The translations under genes and the position numbers were made by a program. Below are positions 1 to 7,464 of a stretch of 42,168 nt of DNA, in pieces (positions within the stretch are counted from its first letter, which is position 1; every line of letters starts with the position of its first letter). The notes beneath the pieces were generated by a model that made no database searches, was not told where the DNA came from, and was given only the letters and a program-made list of their open reading frames with translations. The DNA comes from Methylobacterium symbioticum (GTDB taxonomy: Bacteria > Pseudomonadota > Alphaproteobacteria > Rhizobiales > Beijerinckiaceae): contig NZ_CABFPH010000046.1 in assembly GCF_902141845.1 (NCBI RefSeq), positions 1 through 42,168 of the forward strand. The letters are read 5' to 3'.

Positions 1-130
1 AGCACTTGCGGCAGATGGTCGGCGTATTGCCGAGCCGCGCCGCCACGCTCTCGATCGCGGCGCGCACGTTGGTCTTGGCCTTGGCTTGGTTGTCGAAGGT
101 CCGCTCGGCGAAAACTGTGTGGACGGCGAC
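1..130 (-). pseudogene. DNA topoisomerase IB, C-terminal fragment (5'-truncated, runs off window)
   Basis: Read on the minus strand from about base 127 down to base 1, the frame encodes a stretch containing AIESVAARLGNTPTICRKCY. This matches the C-terminal part of bacterial/poxvirus-like type IB topoisomerases, where the pattern LGNTP-x-x-(C/A)-R-x-x-Y carries the active-site tyrosine region. The reading frame is closed by an in-frame TAG at 131-133. The expected upstream catalytic core, including the DFRTW-type motif, is not found in any minus frame beyond it. The gene is therefore beheaded, while its 3' end continues outside the window. An intact enzyme would relax supercoils through a 3'-phosphotyrosyl intermediate; this fragment cannot. 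A recent rearrangement or insertion boundary near 127-133 is inferred. Confidence 0.6.
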
Positions 131-431
131 CTACGACTGCGATGGGTCGAATTGCATCGGTCAGCTTCCGGGTAGACCGAGAGCAAAGCAAACATCGGCT
201 CCCGTACGACTGGACTCTGGAATCGGTCACAATAGGCGTCCGAAGCATTCTCGACGTGTGGCCCTCGTTATTTTTAGCGACAAAAATTAAAGGCAAAGCG
301 CGCCGGTCGAAAAATAATGGCAATATCGGAACATCTTTCATTTTGATAGATTGATACTATGCTCGGACGCCGCGAGAATTGAAATTACATCGCTGCGATG
401 TTTCGCAGTCGGCGCCGTTTGGAGACGTGTC
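131..431. other. Gene-poor, A+T-richer gap
   Basis: I see no convincing gene here. The part at roughly 230-360 is visibly richer in A and T than the rest of the window, with runs such as GTTATTTTTAGCGACAAAAA. This fits foreign or decayed DNA or a promoter region for the gene beginning at 432. Short frames that cross it lack ribosome binding sites and recognisable content. Confidence 0.4.
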
Positions 432-740
432 ATGCGACGGAAAACGCGCTTCGGCAAAGTGATACGGCTTCCTTCAACGGTTGAGATCAAACGGGATCTC
501 AAAATCATGACGGCTGCTGACACTCTTGTCGCTGCTTTCACGAAGCACAGCGGCGCTCGCGAAGAGCTCGCAGGCATCATCACGCGGCTCATAGATCAGT
601 ACCATATCTCGCCAGATCGGGCTCACATGCTCCTCGACCGCTTCGGTCGGACCCAGCTTGCTCTGGAGAATGCTGGGAAAGAGCTCATGGCGAGGAAGCG
701 GGGCTACGGCGAAAGGCAGCCAATCCATATGGCCAACTAA
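432..740 (+). CDS. Hypothetical small helical protein
   Basis: This encodes a 102-residue protein of unknown function. The ATG at 432 is preferred over an upstream ATG at 351 because GGAG at 421-424 sits seven bases before it. The product begins with a basic segment (MRRKTRFGKVIRLPS). It continues as a predicted mostly helical domain with residues such as ELAGIITRLIDQYHISPDRA. There is no signal peptide or membrane segment. It lies alone on the plus strand among minus-strand genes, just downstream of the A+T-rich gap. I do not recognise a family; a small DNA-associated or accessory protein is possible but not shown. Confidence 0.45.
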   Translation: MRRKTRFGKVIRLPSTVEIKRDLKIMTAADTLVAAFTKHSGAREELAGIITRLIDQYHISPDRAHMLLDRFGRTQLALENAGKELMARKRGYGERQPIHMAN

Positions 741-794
741 GGCCGGACACTTCGTTGTTTCGCTGCTCAGCCAGCAGTTTCGCCTGTAAACATG

Positions 795-1343
795 TCAAAC
801 GCTGCTCTCGATGCGAAGGACACGCGCAATAAAGGTGTCGTCGTCCTCGCTCGGTTGGCGCGGAGAAATCCTTTCCGCTTCGGCAAGGCGTTGCCTCTCC
901 CAAGTCGTGACCATGCGTTCAATCAGCGTGCTCCTGCTGATCTGCTCCCGGCGGCCGATGGCAGCGATCCGATCGAAGACCTCGACACCGACGCGAAGAC
1001 GTCGTCGCTGCCGACGAGGACCTTCGAGGCCCCCGCTAGGCTCCATCGTCGCTCCCGTGTGCCGGGCTACCTCATCCGCAATCGCCCGATCTGCGAGGCG
1101 GAATGCATGATCTGCGCGTGTGACTGTTTCCCGTTGCATATCGGCATGCTCGGACAACGCCGGCGCGGCGGAATCGACAATCGGCAACAGGTCGATCTCC
1201 GTTAACGACCTGCTTGATCGGGAATGCGAGACAGCGTTCGACCCTCCAGCCACGTCCTCAATCGGCAGGTCTGAAGTCGCGTTCGATAGGGGCTGAAGCC
1301 CTGGCCTATTTGGGTTGCTTGGCCCCGTCACGCTCTTGCGCAT
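795..1343 (-). CDS. Hypothetical protein with ribbon-helix-helix-like segment
   Basis: The open frame is 182 residues. Its first ~70 residues are low-complexity and overlap the 3' end of the neighbouring gene by 38 bases, so the true start may be internal (ATG at 1139, residue 69, or ATG at 1046, residue 100). Residues 115-147, containing RLRVGVEVFDRIAAIGRRE followed by ISRSTLIERMV, fit the ribbon-helix-helix (CopG/Arc/MetJ) pattern: a short basic strand, a helix, a turn, and a second helix beginning with S-R-S. Such proteins are dimeric DNA-binding regulators, often antitoxins. No toxin partner is visible next to it. Family assignment is by pattern only. Confidence 0.45.
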   Translation of the reverse strand: MRKSVTGPSNPNRPGLQPLSNATSDLPIEDVAGGSNAVSHSRSSRSLTEIDLLPIVDSAAPALSEHADMQRETVTRADHAFRLADRAIADEVARHTGATMEPSGGLEGPRRQRRRLRVGVEVFDRIAAIGRREQISRSTLIERMVTTWERQRLAEAERISPRQPSEDDDTFIARVLRIESSV

Positions 1344-1524
1344 CCTTATTCACCGTCTCGGTTGCAACCGATGTCTGCGGGCGAACACGCTCCGGCACAG
1401 TTTCGTGCGCTTGCGGCATGTTCGGTGACTGCGCACGGCTTTGCTGAGGGGAGGCCGCCGTTTGTGCCGCGAGAGGGGCAACCGTAAGCCCGAAGAAGGC
1501 GAAAGACATCTTGAGGAACCGCAT
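1306..1524 (-). CDS. Small exported protein, probably general-stress induced
   Basis: This 72-residue protein opens with a classic signal peptide: a basic N-terminus (MRFLK), the hydrophobic run MSFAFFGLTVAPLAAQ, and an A-x-A-type cleavage site around APLAAQ. The predicted mature part is short, polar and rich in Q, P, S and A, so it is likely disordered and periplasmic. GGAGG at 1534-1538 (minus strand) lies nine bases before the ATG. A perfect EcfG-type promoter (1553-1578) lies just upstream and would give a leader of about 20 bases. No enzyme or binding motif is recognised. The signal peptide, ribosome site and promoter together make this a convincing real gene. Confidence 0.7.
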   Translation of the reverse strand: MRFLKMSFAFFGLTVAPLAAQTAASPQQSRAQSPNMPQAHETVPERVRPQTSVATETVNKDAQERDGAKQPK

Positions 1525-1552
1525 CGGTGACGCCTCCGAACTACTTTAAAAG

Positions 1553-1578
1553 AACGCCCTAAATCTCCAATCTGTTCC
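1553..1578 (-). promoter_or_regulatory. EcfG-type (general stress response) promoter
   Basis: On the minus strand GGAAC (1578-1574) is followed, after exactly 17 bases, by CGTT (1556-1553). This is a perfect match to the alphaproteobacterial EcfG consensus GGAAC-N16/17-CGTT. It lies about 30 bases upstream of the start codon at 1524, with a good ribosome site between. The match is seen directly; activity is inferred. Confidence 0.65.
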
Positions 1579-1751
1579 GCAGCGTGCCATAATTTGACGA
1601 AATCAATGTATCGCCTTTCTCTTCTAGCTAGCTGGGTGTTTTGCTCCATGTTGAATTTGGCGGCCATTCCAACTCCCTGAACCGCACGGGGTGGTGACGG
1701 GCGGGCAAAGGTCCTGCGAGCACGCCGCCTGGCCAGTCCTTCTCCAGCCCA

Positions 1752-1997
1752 TCAGTGACCACGCGGGGGAGGCGTCCGGGGCATCAGGCCTTCAACGCGC
1801 AACTGCAAACGGACGGCCCGGATCATCTCCACGGTCCGCCGCGGAACATTTCGGGCGATGCCTTCAGCTTCCAGATCCGTGAGTCGATCGATGAGTTGCC
1901 CCCGCTCCTGAAGGCCAGGGAGCTGCGATATGCGGACGACCAAGGTAGTCAGCTTCCGCATCACCGGACACAATCGCGGCCGATCTGGCTCTACCAT
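1752..1997 (-). CDS. Hypothetical small protein
   Basis: This 81-residue frame has an ordinary codon pattern and a core that looks like amphipathic helices (LIDRLTDLEAEGIARNVPRR and neighbours). The upstream ATG at 1997 has no ribosome binding site. The ATG at 1961 (MRKLTTLVVRISQLPG) gives a 69-residue product and may be the real start. No family is recognised and no signal or membrane segment is seen. An alternative frame covers part of the same DNA, so this is a tentative call. Confidence 0.35.
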   Translation of the reverse strand: MVEPDRPRLCPVMRKLTTLVVRISQLPGLQERGQLIDRLTDLEAEGIARNVPRRTVEMIRAVRLQLRVEGLMPRTPPPRGH

Positions 1998-2027
1998 GCG
2001 GAGGCGTCATGAAGGTGAAGCACCGCT

Positions 2028-2159
2028 TCAGCCTCGGCCGGTGGTCTTCACAGCGGCCGCGACGGTGCCCTTGGTTGAAGGCGCCGCAGCATTGGTCTTG
2101 GGAACGGGCTTCTTCGGTTTCTTGGTTTCGCGATTGCCGCGCTTCTTTTCCGTCGCCAT
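2028..2159 (-). CDS. 43-residue lysine-rich basic protein
   Basis: The minus strand from the ATG at 2159 reads MATEKKRGNRETKKPKKP and continues with alternating lysine, proline, alanine and threonine to a TGA at 2028-2030, giving 43 residues. AGGAG lies seven bases before the start, an excellent ribosome site. The product is strongly positively charged and has no hydrophobic segment. Similar short proteins starting with a K/R-rich RGNRE-x-KKPKK motif are, from memory, common uncharacterised proteins in Rhizobiales genomes. Nucleic-acid binding is possible from charge alone but is not shown. Confidence 0.6.
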   Translation of the reverse strand: MATEKKRGNRETKKPKKPVPKTNAAAPSTKGTVAAAVKTTGRG

Positions 2160-2201
2160 GGGCGTGCTCCTGGAAATGTTGTGAGGCCGGACGAAGGGTC
2201 G

Positions 2202-2480
2202 TCACGATCCGGTCGTCTGAGGCTCTGGATTCAACCGGATCTCGGTCGCGATCGGGTTCGCGAACGCGCCGAATACGGCAACGAGGCGGTTGCTGGCCCA
2301 GAGTTCGGCACGATCTCCTGCGGTCAAACCCGACGCCTGCCGCTTGGCGTCACCGTCGTCGCGGGCCGTGATGATGCAGGATCTCAGCACGCCGCCGTTC
2401 TGGGCGAACCGGTGCACCTGATAGGTCCGGCGTGCGTGCCGAGGGCGTAGATTGGTGGGGAATTTGAGGAGATCGGCCAT
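2202..2480 (-). CDS. Hypothetical protein
   Basis: This encodes 92 residues starting MADLLKFPTNLRPRHARRTY. A later segment, SGLTAGDRAELWASNRLVAV, looks like a normal folded region. The ATG at 2480 is chosen because the upstream continuation of the frame is arginine-rich and shadow-like. The ribosome site before it is weak (TAGGCGG). There is no signal peptide or membrane segment and no recognised domain. It follows another small minus-strand frame (2534-2812) by about 50 bases, so the two may be cotranscribed. Confidence 0.4.
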   Translation of the reverse strand: MADLLKFPTNLRPRHARRTYQVHRFAQNGGVLRSCIITARDDGDAKRQASGLTAGDRAELWASNRLVAVFGAFANPIATEIRLNPEPQTTGS

Positions 2481-2533
2481 GCCGCCTATCCATTGCAGGC
2501 GGGGGTACAGACCCTCAGCCACCGAAGCCTGGA

Positions 2534-2812
2534 TCAATCCATCCGGTGATATTCGTACTGTGCGCCTTCCCAGGCGACAAAGATAGTCCCGACGGTGAGC
2601 GGCATTCCCGCGGGCCAGCCCGGACTTCCAGCCTTGCCTTCGTCGAGGCATTGCCGCAGCAGACCGGACATCGGAGGCGGCGGAGAGACGGTTTGAACAT
2701 ACTGCTCTCGAAAGGCGAGGCCTAGCGCGTCTGTAACGCCCAAGATGGGCGCACAACGTAGTCCGAGTGGCCGGGAGAGGCGCAGGGCCGAGCGGCCGCT
2801 TGCGGGCGCCAA
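2534..2812 (-). CDS. Hypothetical small protein with faint NepR-like pattern
   Basis: The frame is up to 92 residues. The first ~25 are probably not translated, but no well-placed internal start is visible; a TTG near LGVTDALG is one candidate. The segment LGLAFREQYVQTVSPPPP followed by MSGLLRQCLDE is faintly like the core of NepR anti-sigma factors (L-G-x-x-L-R-x-x-Y ... P-x-P ... L-L-x-x-L). It lacks the usual D-R-F after the second proline and has an unrelated tail ending AQYEYHRMD. It is best treated as an unidentified small protein. Confidence 0.3.
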   Translation of the reverse strand: MAPASGRSALRLSRPLGLRCAPILGVTDALGLAFREQYVQTVSPPPPMSGLLRQCLDEGKAGSPGWPAGMPLTVGTIFVAWEGAQYEYHRMD

Positions 2813-2996
2813 GCCAATCGCCGCAAACCATCCTTAACTGCCCCGGCGCATGAGCGAGCCGAGCGCGCTCTGCCCTTCGCGCCAATCCTCCTCAGCCGCG
2901 CTGCGCGAGCGCGGTTCGGCCCTTGCGGCCGAGGCTTGCGCGCGCCACCTCAGCCCGGCTTCCACCGCCTCCTCTCCACCCCTCGAGCGGATCACC

Positions 2997-4442
2997 GTGC
3001 CCCTGTCCGATTTCGCCGCGCGCGCCGGCTCCGCCGTCAGGGCCCTCGCCGAGGCGTCGAGCGATCTGCTGATCCAGCCGACGCTCCGGCTCGGCGTGAC
3101 GGGCCTCGCCCGCTCCGGCAAGACGGTCTTCACCACGGCGCTGATCCATCACCTCACCGAGGGACGCGGTTTGCCGGCTTTCGCGCCCGTCCATGAGGGG
3201 CGCCTGCGCCGCGCCCGGCTGGTGCCGCAGCCTGACGACGACGTGCCGCGCTTCCCCTTCGAGGAGCACATGGCGGCGCTCACGGAGGAGCGGCGCTGGC
3301 CGCGCTCCACCGACCGGATCAGCCAGTTCCGCCTCGCCATCGAGTACGAGCGCGCCGGATCCTGGCGCTCCGGCCCGGGCACGCTGATGCTCGACGTGGT
3401 CGATTATCCCGGCGAATGGCTGCTCGATCTCGCGCTGATCGAGCAGGACTATACCGCTTGGTCGCGGGCCACGATCAACGGCACCCGCCGGGCGGGGCGG
3501 GCCGCCTTCGCCGCGCCCTGGCTCGACGTGCTCAGGGGCCTCGACCCGAACGGGCCCCTCGACGAGGTGGTGGCTGAGCGAGCGAGCGACGCCTTCAAGA
3601 CCTACCTGGCCGCCCTGCGCGCCGGGCCCGAGGCCGTCGCCACCACGCCGCCCGGGCGCTTCCTGATGCCGGGCGACCTCAAGGGCTCGCCCGCGCTCAC
3701 CTTCGCGCCCCTCGACGACCTGCCCGAGACGCTGGCCCCGGACAGCCTCGCCGGGCTGATGGCGCGGCGCTTCGAGGCCTACAAGGCCAAGGTGGTGCTG
3801 CCCTTCTTCCGCGACCATTTCCAGCGGGTGGACCGCCAGATCGTGCTGGTCGACGTGCTCTCGGCGGTCGATGCCGGGCCGACCGCCCTCGCCGAGCTGG
3901 AGGAGGCGCTCGACGCGGTGCTGCTCTCGCTCAATATCGGCCGCAACAGCCTGCTGTCGCGGCTGTTCGCGCCGCGGGCCGACCGCATCCTGTTCGCCGC
4001 GACCAAGGCAGACCACCTGCACCAGACCAGCCACGACCGCCTCGACGCGCTGCTGCGCCTGCTCGTCTCCCGCGCCATGCGCCGCACGGAGGCCGCCGGT
4101 GCCAGGGTCGGCACGGTGGCGCTCGCCTCCGTGCGGGCCACCCGCGAGACCAGCGTCCACGACGGCGGCGCGGTGCTGCGCGCGGTGGCCGGCACGCCGG
4201 AGGCCGGCGAGATCGTCGACGGCGAGCGCTTCGACGGGCAGAGCGAGGCCGCGATCTTCCCCGGCGAACTGCCCGCCCGCCCCGAGGCGGTGCTCGAGGG
4301 CGCCGTGCCGCCGGGCTCGCTGCGCTTCCCGCGCTTCCGGCCGCCCCTCGTCAAGCCCGACGCGCTCGGGCGCCCGGGAAGCCTGCCGCAGATCCGTCTC
4401 GACCGGGCGATGCAGTTCCTGATTGGCGACCGGCTCGCGTGA
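2997..4442 (+). CDS. ycjX: YcjX family P-loop protein
   Basis: This is a YcjX-like nucleoside-triphosphatase family protein (DUF463), part of the stress-associated YcjX/YcjF pair in many proteobacteria. A Walker A motif, GLARSGKT, lies at residues 36-43 counted from the GTG at 2997. The body contains long helical stretches and family-like segments such as MLDVVDYPGEWLLDLALI and the probable nucleotide-specificity region FAATKADHL. The frame extends up to an ATG at 2850, but that adds 49 low-complexity residues without a ribosome site, and the 481-residue GTG product fits the family length. The next gene starts 19 bases after the stop and encodes its usual partner. Precise cellular function is not established. 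Confidence 0.8.
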   Translation: MPLSDFAARAGSAVRALAEASSDLLIQPTLRLGVTGLARSGKTVFTTALIHHLTEGRGLPAFAPVHEGRLRRARLVPQPDDDVPRFPFEEHMAALTEERRWPRSTDRISQFRLAIEYERAGSWRSGPGTLMLDVVDYPGEWLLDLALIEQDYTAWSRATINGTRRAGRAAFAAPWLDVLRGLDPNGPLDEVVAERASDAFKTYLAALRAGPEAVATTPPGRFLMPGDLKGSPALTFAPLDDLPETLAPDSLAGLMARRFEAYKAKVVLPFFRDHFQRVDRQIVLVDVLSAVDAGPTALAELEEALDAVLLSLNIGRNSLLSRLFAPRADRILFAATKADHLHQTSHDRLDALLRLLVSRAMRRTEAAGARVGTVALASVRATRETSVHDGGAVLRAVAGTPEAGEIVDGERFDGQSEAAIFPGELPARPEAVLEGAVPPGSLRFPRFRPPLVKPDALGRPGSLPQIRLDRAMQFLIGDRLA

Positions 4443-4461
4443 AATTCTTGGGACAGGACCG

Positions 4462-5487
4462 ATGAGCGATCCCAGACGGCCGCGCGCCTTCCGCATCCCC
4501 CCGAACGGGCCGCAGGCTCCGGAGACGGCCGAGGCCGAGCCGCCTCCGCCCGCCGATATCCGCATCGTCGAGGAGCCCTTCGAGATCGTGGACGCGGCCG
4601 ACGGCACCCCGGTGCCGGTGGCGGCCAGGAGAAGCTCGCCCTGGGGCGCGCTACTCCTGTCGTCGGTGGGCGGCCTCGTCTCGATCGCGATCGGCCTCTC
4701 GGTCGAGCGGCTGATCGCCGACCTGTTCGCCACGGCGCCCTGGCTTGGCTGGGTGGCCCTGGCGCTCCTCGGCCTCGCGGGTCTGGCGCTCGCGGCGATC
4801 GTCGCCCGCGAGCTGTCGGGGCTCTGGCGCGAGCGCCGGATCGAGCACCTGCGCGAGGCGGCCATCGGCGCCATCGCCACCCGCGACCACACCGCCGCCC
4901 AGGGCGTGGTGCGCGACCTCTCCGCCTTCTACGCCGACCGGGCGGCGCTGAAGCCCGGCCGCGAGCGGCTGGCTACGCTGGAGGACGCGATCCTCGATGT
5001 GGACGACCGCATCGGGCTGGCCGAGCACGAATTGCTCGCGCCCCTCGACCGGCAGGCCCGCAACGCCATCGCCACGGCGGCCAAGCAGGTCTCGGCGGTG
5101 ACGGCTCTGAGCCCGCGGGCGATCGTCGACGTGGCCTTCGTGGTCTTCGCCGCCGTGCGGCTGCTGCGCCGGATCGCGGCGATCTACGGCGGCCGGCCGG
5201 GGCTCCTCGGCTTCATCCGCCTGGCCCGGGCGGCCGTCGCCCATCTCACGGTGACGGGCGGCATGGCGGTGGGCGAGAGCGTGCTGCAGCAGGTGCTGGG
5301 CCTCGGCGTCGCCGCCCGGATCTCGGCCAAGCTCGGCGAGGGCGTGCTGAACGGGCTGATGACCGCCCGGTTCGGTCTCGCGGCTCTGGCGGTCTGCCGA
5401 CCGCTGCCCTTCACCCGCGAGTCGCAGCCGAAGCTCGGCGACGTCGCGGGCGAATTGCTCCGCGCAGCGGAGCCGGAGGCGAAATAG
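4462..5487 (+). CDS. TIGR01620/DUF697 family membrane protein (YcjF-like)
   Basis: This 341-residue inner-membrane protein is of the YcjF/TIGR01620 type and is usually encoded directly after ycjX. The ATG at 4462 (MSDPRRPRAFRIPPNG) is chosen over one at 4423 because the latter overlaps ycjX and has no ribosome site. The N-terminal ~60 residues are acidic and proline-rich. Two hydrophobic segments follow (LLLSSVGGLVSIAIGLSV and WLGWVALALLGLAGLALAAI), then a soluble helical region and a C-terminal DUF697-like part with glycine-rich helices (AVAHLTVTGGMAVGESVLQQ). The pair probably forms a membrane-associated stress complex; this is inferred from the family. Confidence 0.75.
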   Translation: MSDPRRPRAFRIPPNGPQAPETAEAEPPPPADIRIVEEPFEIVDAADGTPVPVAARRSSPWGALLLSSVGGLVSIAIGLSVERLIADLFATAPWLGWVALALLGLAGLALAAIVARELSGLWRERRIEHLREAAIGAIATRDHTAAQGVVRDLSAFYADRAALKPGRERLATLEDAILDVDDRIGLAEHELLAPLDRQARNAIATAAKQVSAVTALSPRAIVDVAFVVFAAVRLLRRIAAIYGGRPGLLGFIRLARAAVAHLTVTGGMAVGESVLQQVLGLGVAARISAKLGEGVLNGLMTARFGLAALAVCRPLPFTRESQPKLGDVAGELLRAAEPEAK

Positions 5488-5490
5488 CGG

Positions 5491-5715
5491 CTACTTGCCC
5501 GCCGCCGCGCGCCGGTTGGCGATGCGCGAGAACATGTTGCCCGTGTAATCGGCGACCTTCGGCTTCTCGACCACGGTCGCCTGGGCCTCGAAGGCCTCGA
5601 TGCGCTTGAGGAGCGCGGCGTCGCCGAAGATCGAGCTATTGAAGTTCATCGGCGCGCGGGGGCCGAGCGCCGCCAGCGCGGTGTCGAGTCGTTCCAGAAG
5701 CTCTTTGCGCGTCAC
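5491..5715 (-). CDS. Small conserved-looking hypothetical protein
   Basis: This encodes 74 residues from a GTG at 5715 (MTRKELLERLDTALAALGPR). A GGGAGA ribosome site precedes that GTG by six bases, whereas an in-frame ATG 39 bases further upstream has none. The middle contains PMNFNSSIFGDAALLKRIEA, which looks like a folded segment. It is soluble, with no signal peptide. It converges with the YcjF-like gene, whose stop lies only three bases away. Function is unknown. Confidence 0.55.
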   Translation of the reverse strand: MTRKELLERLDTALAALGPRAPMNFNSSIFGDAALLKRIEAFEAQATVVEKPKVADYTGNMFSRIANRRAAAGK

Positions 5716-5803
5716 GTCGGTCTCCCGCGGGCGGCCTTGCCCGCCTTCCCCCATCCAGACGGCGGGACGGTAAACGAAGCGTTAAGCGTCGGCCGGGCGC
5801 GCC

Positions 5804-6355
5804 CTACAGGGTCTTCAGAAATCCGGCGAGCCGCATCAGGCCCTCCGGCCAGGGCCCATGGCCGCTCGCCACGTTGATGTGGCCGGAATCGCCCGCATCG
5901 ACGATCTGCGCGCCCCAGGCATAGGCGAAGTCCTCGGCCCGCGCATAGGCGCAGTGCGGGTCCGTGCGGCTCGCGACCAGCAGGGACGGAAAGGGCAGGG
6001 GGTCGCGCGGCAGCGGCGCGAAGGCGCGCACGCTATCGGGCAGGTCCGGCGCCTCCTCGACGTCGGGCAGGGCCACGAGGAGCGCGCCGCGGACCACGTC
6101 CGGGGGAAAGTCCGGCGCGGCCTCGACCGCGGCGACCACGCCGAGGCTGTGGGCGATCAGGATGACGGGCCGGCGCGCCGCAGCGACCGCCTCCGCGATC
6201 CGTCTCCGCCAGGCTTCGGGCTCCGGGGCGTGCCAGTCGTCCTGGACGACGATGCGGGCGGTGGGGAGGCGGCTCGCCCAGCGGGCCTGCCAGTGATCCT
6301 CCTCCGAGCCGGCGAGGCCGGGCAGGATGAGGATGTCGCAGTCGGCGGTCTTCAT
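5804..6355 (-). CDS. RBBP9/YdeN-type alpha/beta serine hydrolase
   Basis: This 183-residue cytoplasmic protein has the size and layout of the RBBP9/YdeN family (Ser_hydrolase). It begins with DILILPGLAGSEEDHWQARW, matching the family N-terminus (I-x-P-G-x-x-G-S-x-x-H-W). The nucleophile serine lies in AHSLG (Ser-70), the acid in SRTDP (about Asp-131), and the histidine in DSGHIN near residue 159. All three triad positions are present, so it is probably active on an unknown ester or peptide. It lies 38 bases downstream of uvsE on the same strand and may be cotranscribed with it. Confidence 0.8.
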   Translation of the reverse strand: MKTADCDILILPGLAGSEEDHWQARWASRLPTARIVVQDDWHAPEPEAWRRRIAEAVAAARRPVILIAHSLGVVAAVEAAPDFPPDVVRGALLVALPDVEEAPDLPDSVRAFAPLPRDPLPFPSLLVASRTDPHCAYARAEDFAYAWGAQIVDAGDSGHINVASGHGPWPEGLMRLAGFLKTL

Positions 6356-6393
6356 GACGGCTGCCTAGACCCTGGGGGGCTTCGCGTCGAGCC

Positions 6394-7464
6394 TCACTCG
6401 GCCGCGAGCAGGGCCGTCCGCCCGGCGCGGATCTGCTCGGCGAGGCCGACCGAGGCGAGATTCTTGGCCTTGGCCTCAATCTCGAAATCCGCCCAGGCGA
6501 GGTGGCGCGCCACGAGGTCGTTGAGCGCCCGATTCCACATCAGGTCCGAATGGGCGGCGAGGTCGCGCCCCGAGAAGCCCGCCGCGCGCAAGGCCGCGAA
6601 ATCGGGCAGCCTGTCCGGATCCTGGTCGGGCCACAGCCCCTCGCGCGAGACGCTGACATGGGCGATCGGGCGCACGCCGCGCCAGGATTCCCGGATCGGC
6701 CCGATGCGCGGATCCTCCGGTTCGATATAGGCGCCGCCGCTCTCGACCCAGTGGTGGTGCAGGTCGAGCACGATGGGCACGAGGTCGGCGAGCGTCAGGA
6801 GCTCGTCCAGGCCGAAGCCGAACTCGTCGTTCTCGATCGTCAGAAGGTCGCGCGCCGTCCGGCTCACCCGCGGCAGCGTCTCGCGGAAGCCGGCAAGCCC
6901 CGGGTCGCGGGCGCCGATATGGATGTTGATGTGAGCGCCGTGCGGATGCCAGCCGGAGCCGAAGCCCATCATCTCGAAGATGCGGGCATGATACTCCAAT
7001 TCGCCGATGCCGTTCTCAATCGCCGCCGGGTTGCGGCTCGCCAGAAGGCAGAATGGGCCGGGATGGAAGCTCAGGCGCACGCCGAGCGCCCGCGCCCGCG
7101 CGCCGATGCGGGCGAGTCCGTCCGCGATGGCGCGGGCGAAGGCCGGCTCGTCGTAGAGCGGGGCGGCAATCGGATGCGTGTAGCCGGGCAGCACGTTGCT
7201 CGCGATCCGCAGGAGCCGCTCGAGGGGCGGCCGGGCGCCGACCCATTCGATCTGCCGTTCCAGTGCGGCGAGGTTGTGCAGCACGATCGCACCGAGCTTC
7301 TCCCGGCGTGCGGCCGGCTGAAGCTTGCCGAGATGCGCCATGGTGGCGCTCGTCAGGTTCATGACGAGCGCGGCCTCCTTCGCCGCCTTCTGGGTGGCGT
7401 GGGTGCCGGGGGGCTCGGTCGGGATGAACTTGCAGCAGAAGCCGAGGCGGGGTTCGTCGCGCAT
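6394..7464 (-). CDS. uvsE: UV damage DNA endonuclease (UVDE)
   Basis: This 356-residue TIM-barrel nuclease of the UvdE/UvsE family nicks DNA immediately 5' of UV photoproducts and starts an alternative excision repair. The family opening RLGFCCKFI is at the N-terminus. Further hallmarks follow in order: NLAALERQIEWVGA, LLRIASNVLPGYTHP, VRLSFHPGPFCLLAS, GSGWHPHGAHINIHIG, LTIENDEFGFG and IVLDLHHHWV. The histidine, glutamate and aspartate residues in these motifs are those that bind the metal cluster in the family. The C-terminal part, SDLMWNRALNDLVARH, is also typical. No ribosome site is clear before the ATG at 7464, but the conserved start of the family fixes it within a few residues. Confidence 0.88.
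   Translation of the reverse strand: MRDEPRLGFCCKFIPTEPPGTHATQKAAKEAALVMNLTSATMAHLGKLQPAARREKLGAIVLHNLAALERQIEWVGARPPLERLLRIASNVLPGYTHPIAAPLYDEPAFARAIADGLARIGARARALGVRLSFHPGPFCLLASRNPAAIENGIGELEYHARIFEMMGFGSGWHPHGAHINIHIGARDPGLAGFRETLPRVSRTARDLLTIENDEFGFGLDELLTLADLVPIVLDLHHHWVESGGAYIEPEDPRIGPIRESWRGVRPIAHVSVSREGLWPDQDPDRLPDFAALRAAGFSGRDLAAHSDLMWNRALNDLVARHLAWADFEIEAKAKNLASVGLAEQIRAGRTALLAAE

Noticed and set aside
328..352. GGAAC at 328-332 as an EcfG promoter for the gene at 432
   Set aside because: At 16 or 17 bases downstream the sequence is GATT or ATTG, not CGTT. Only the -35 half matches.
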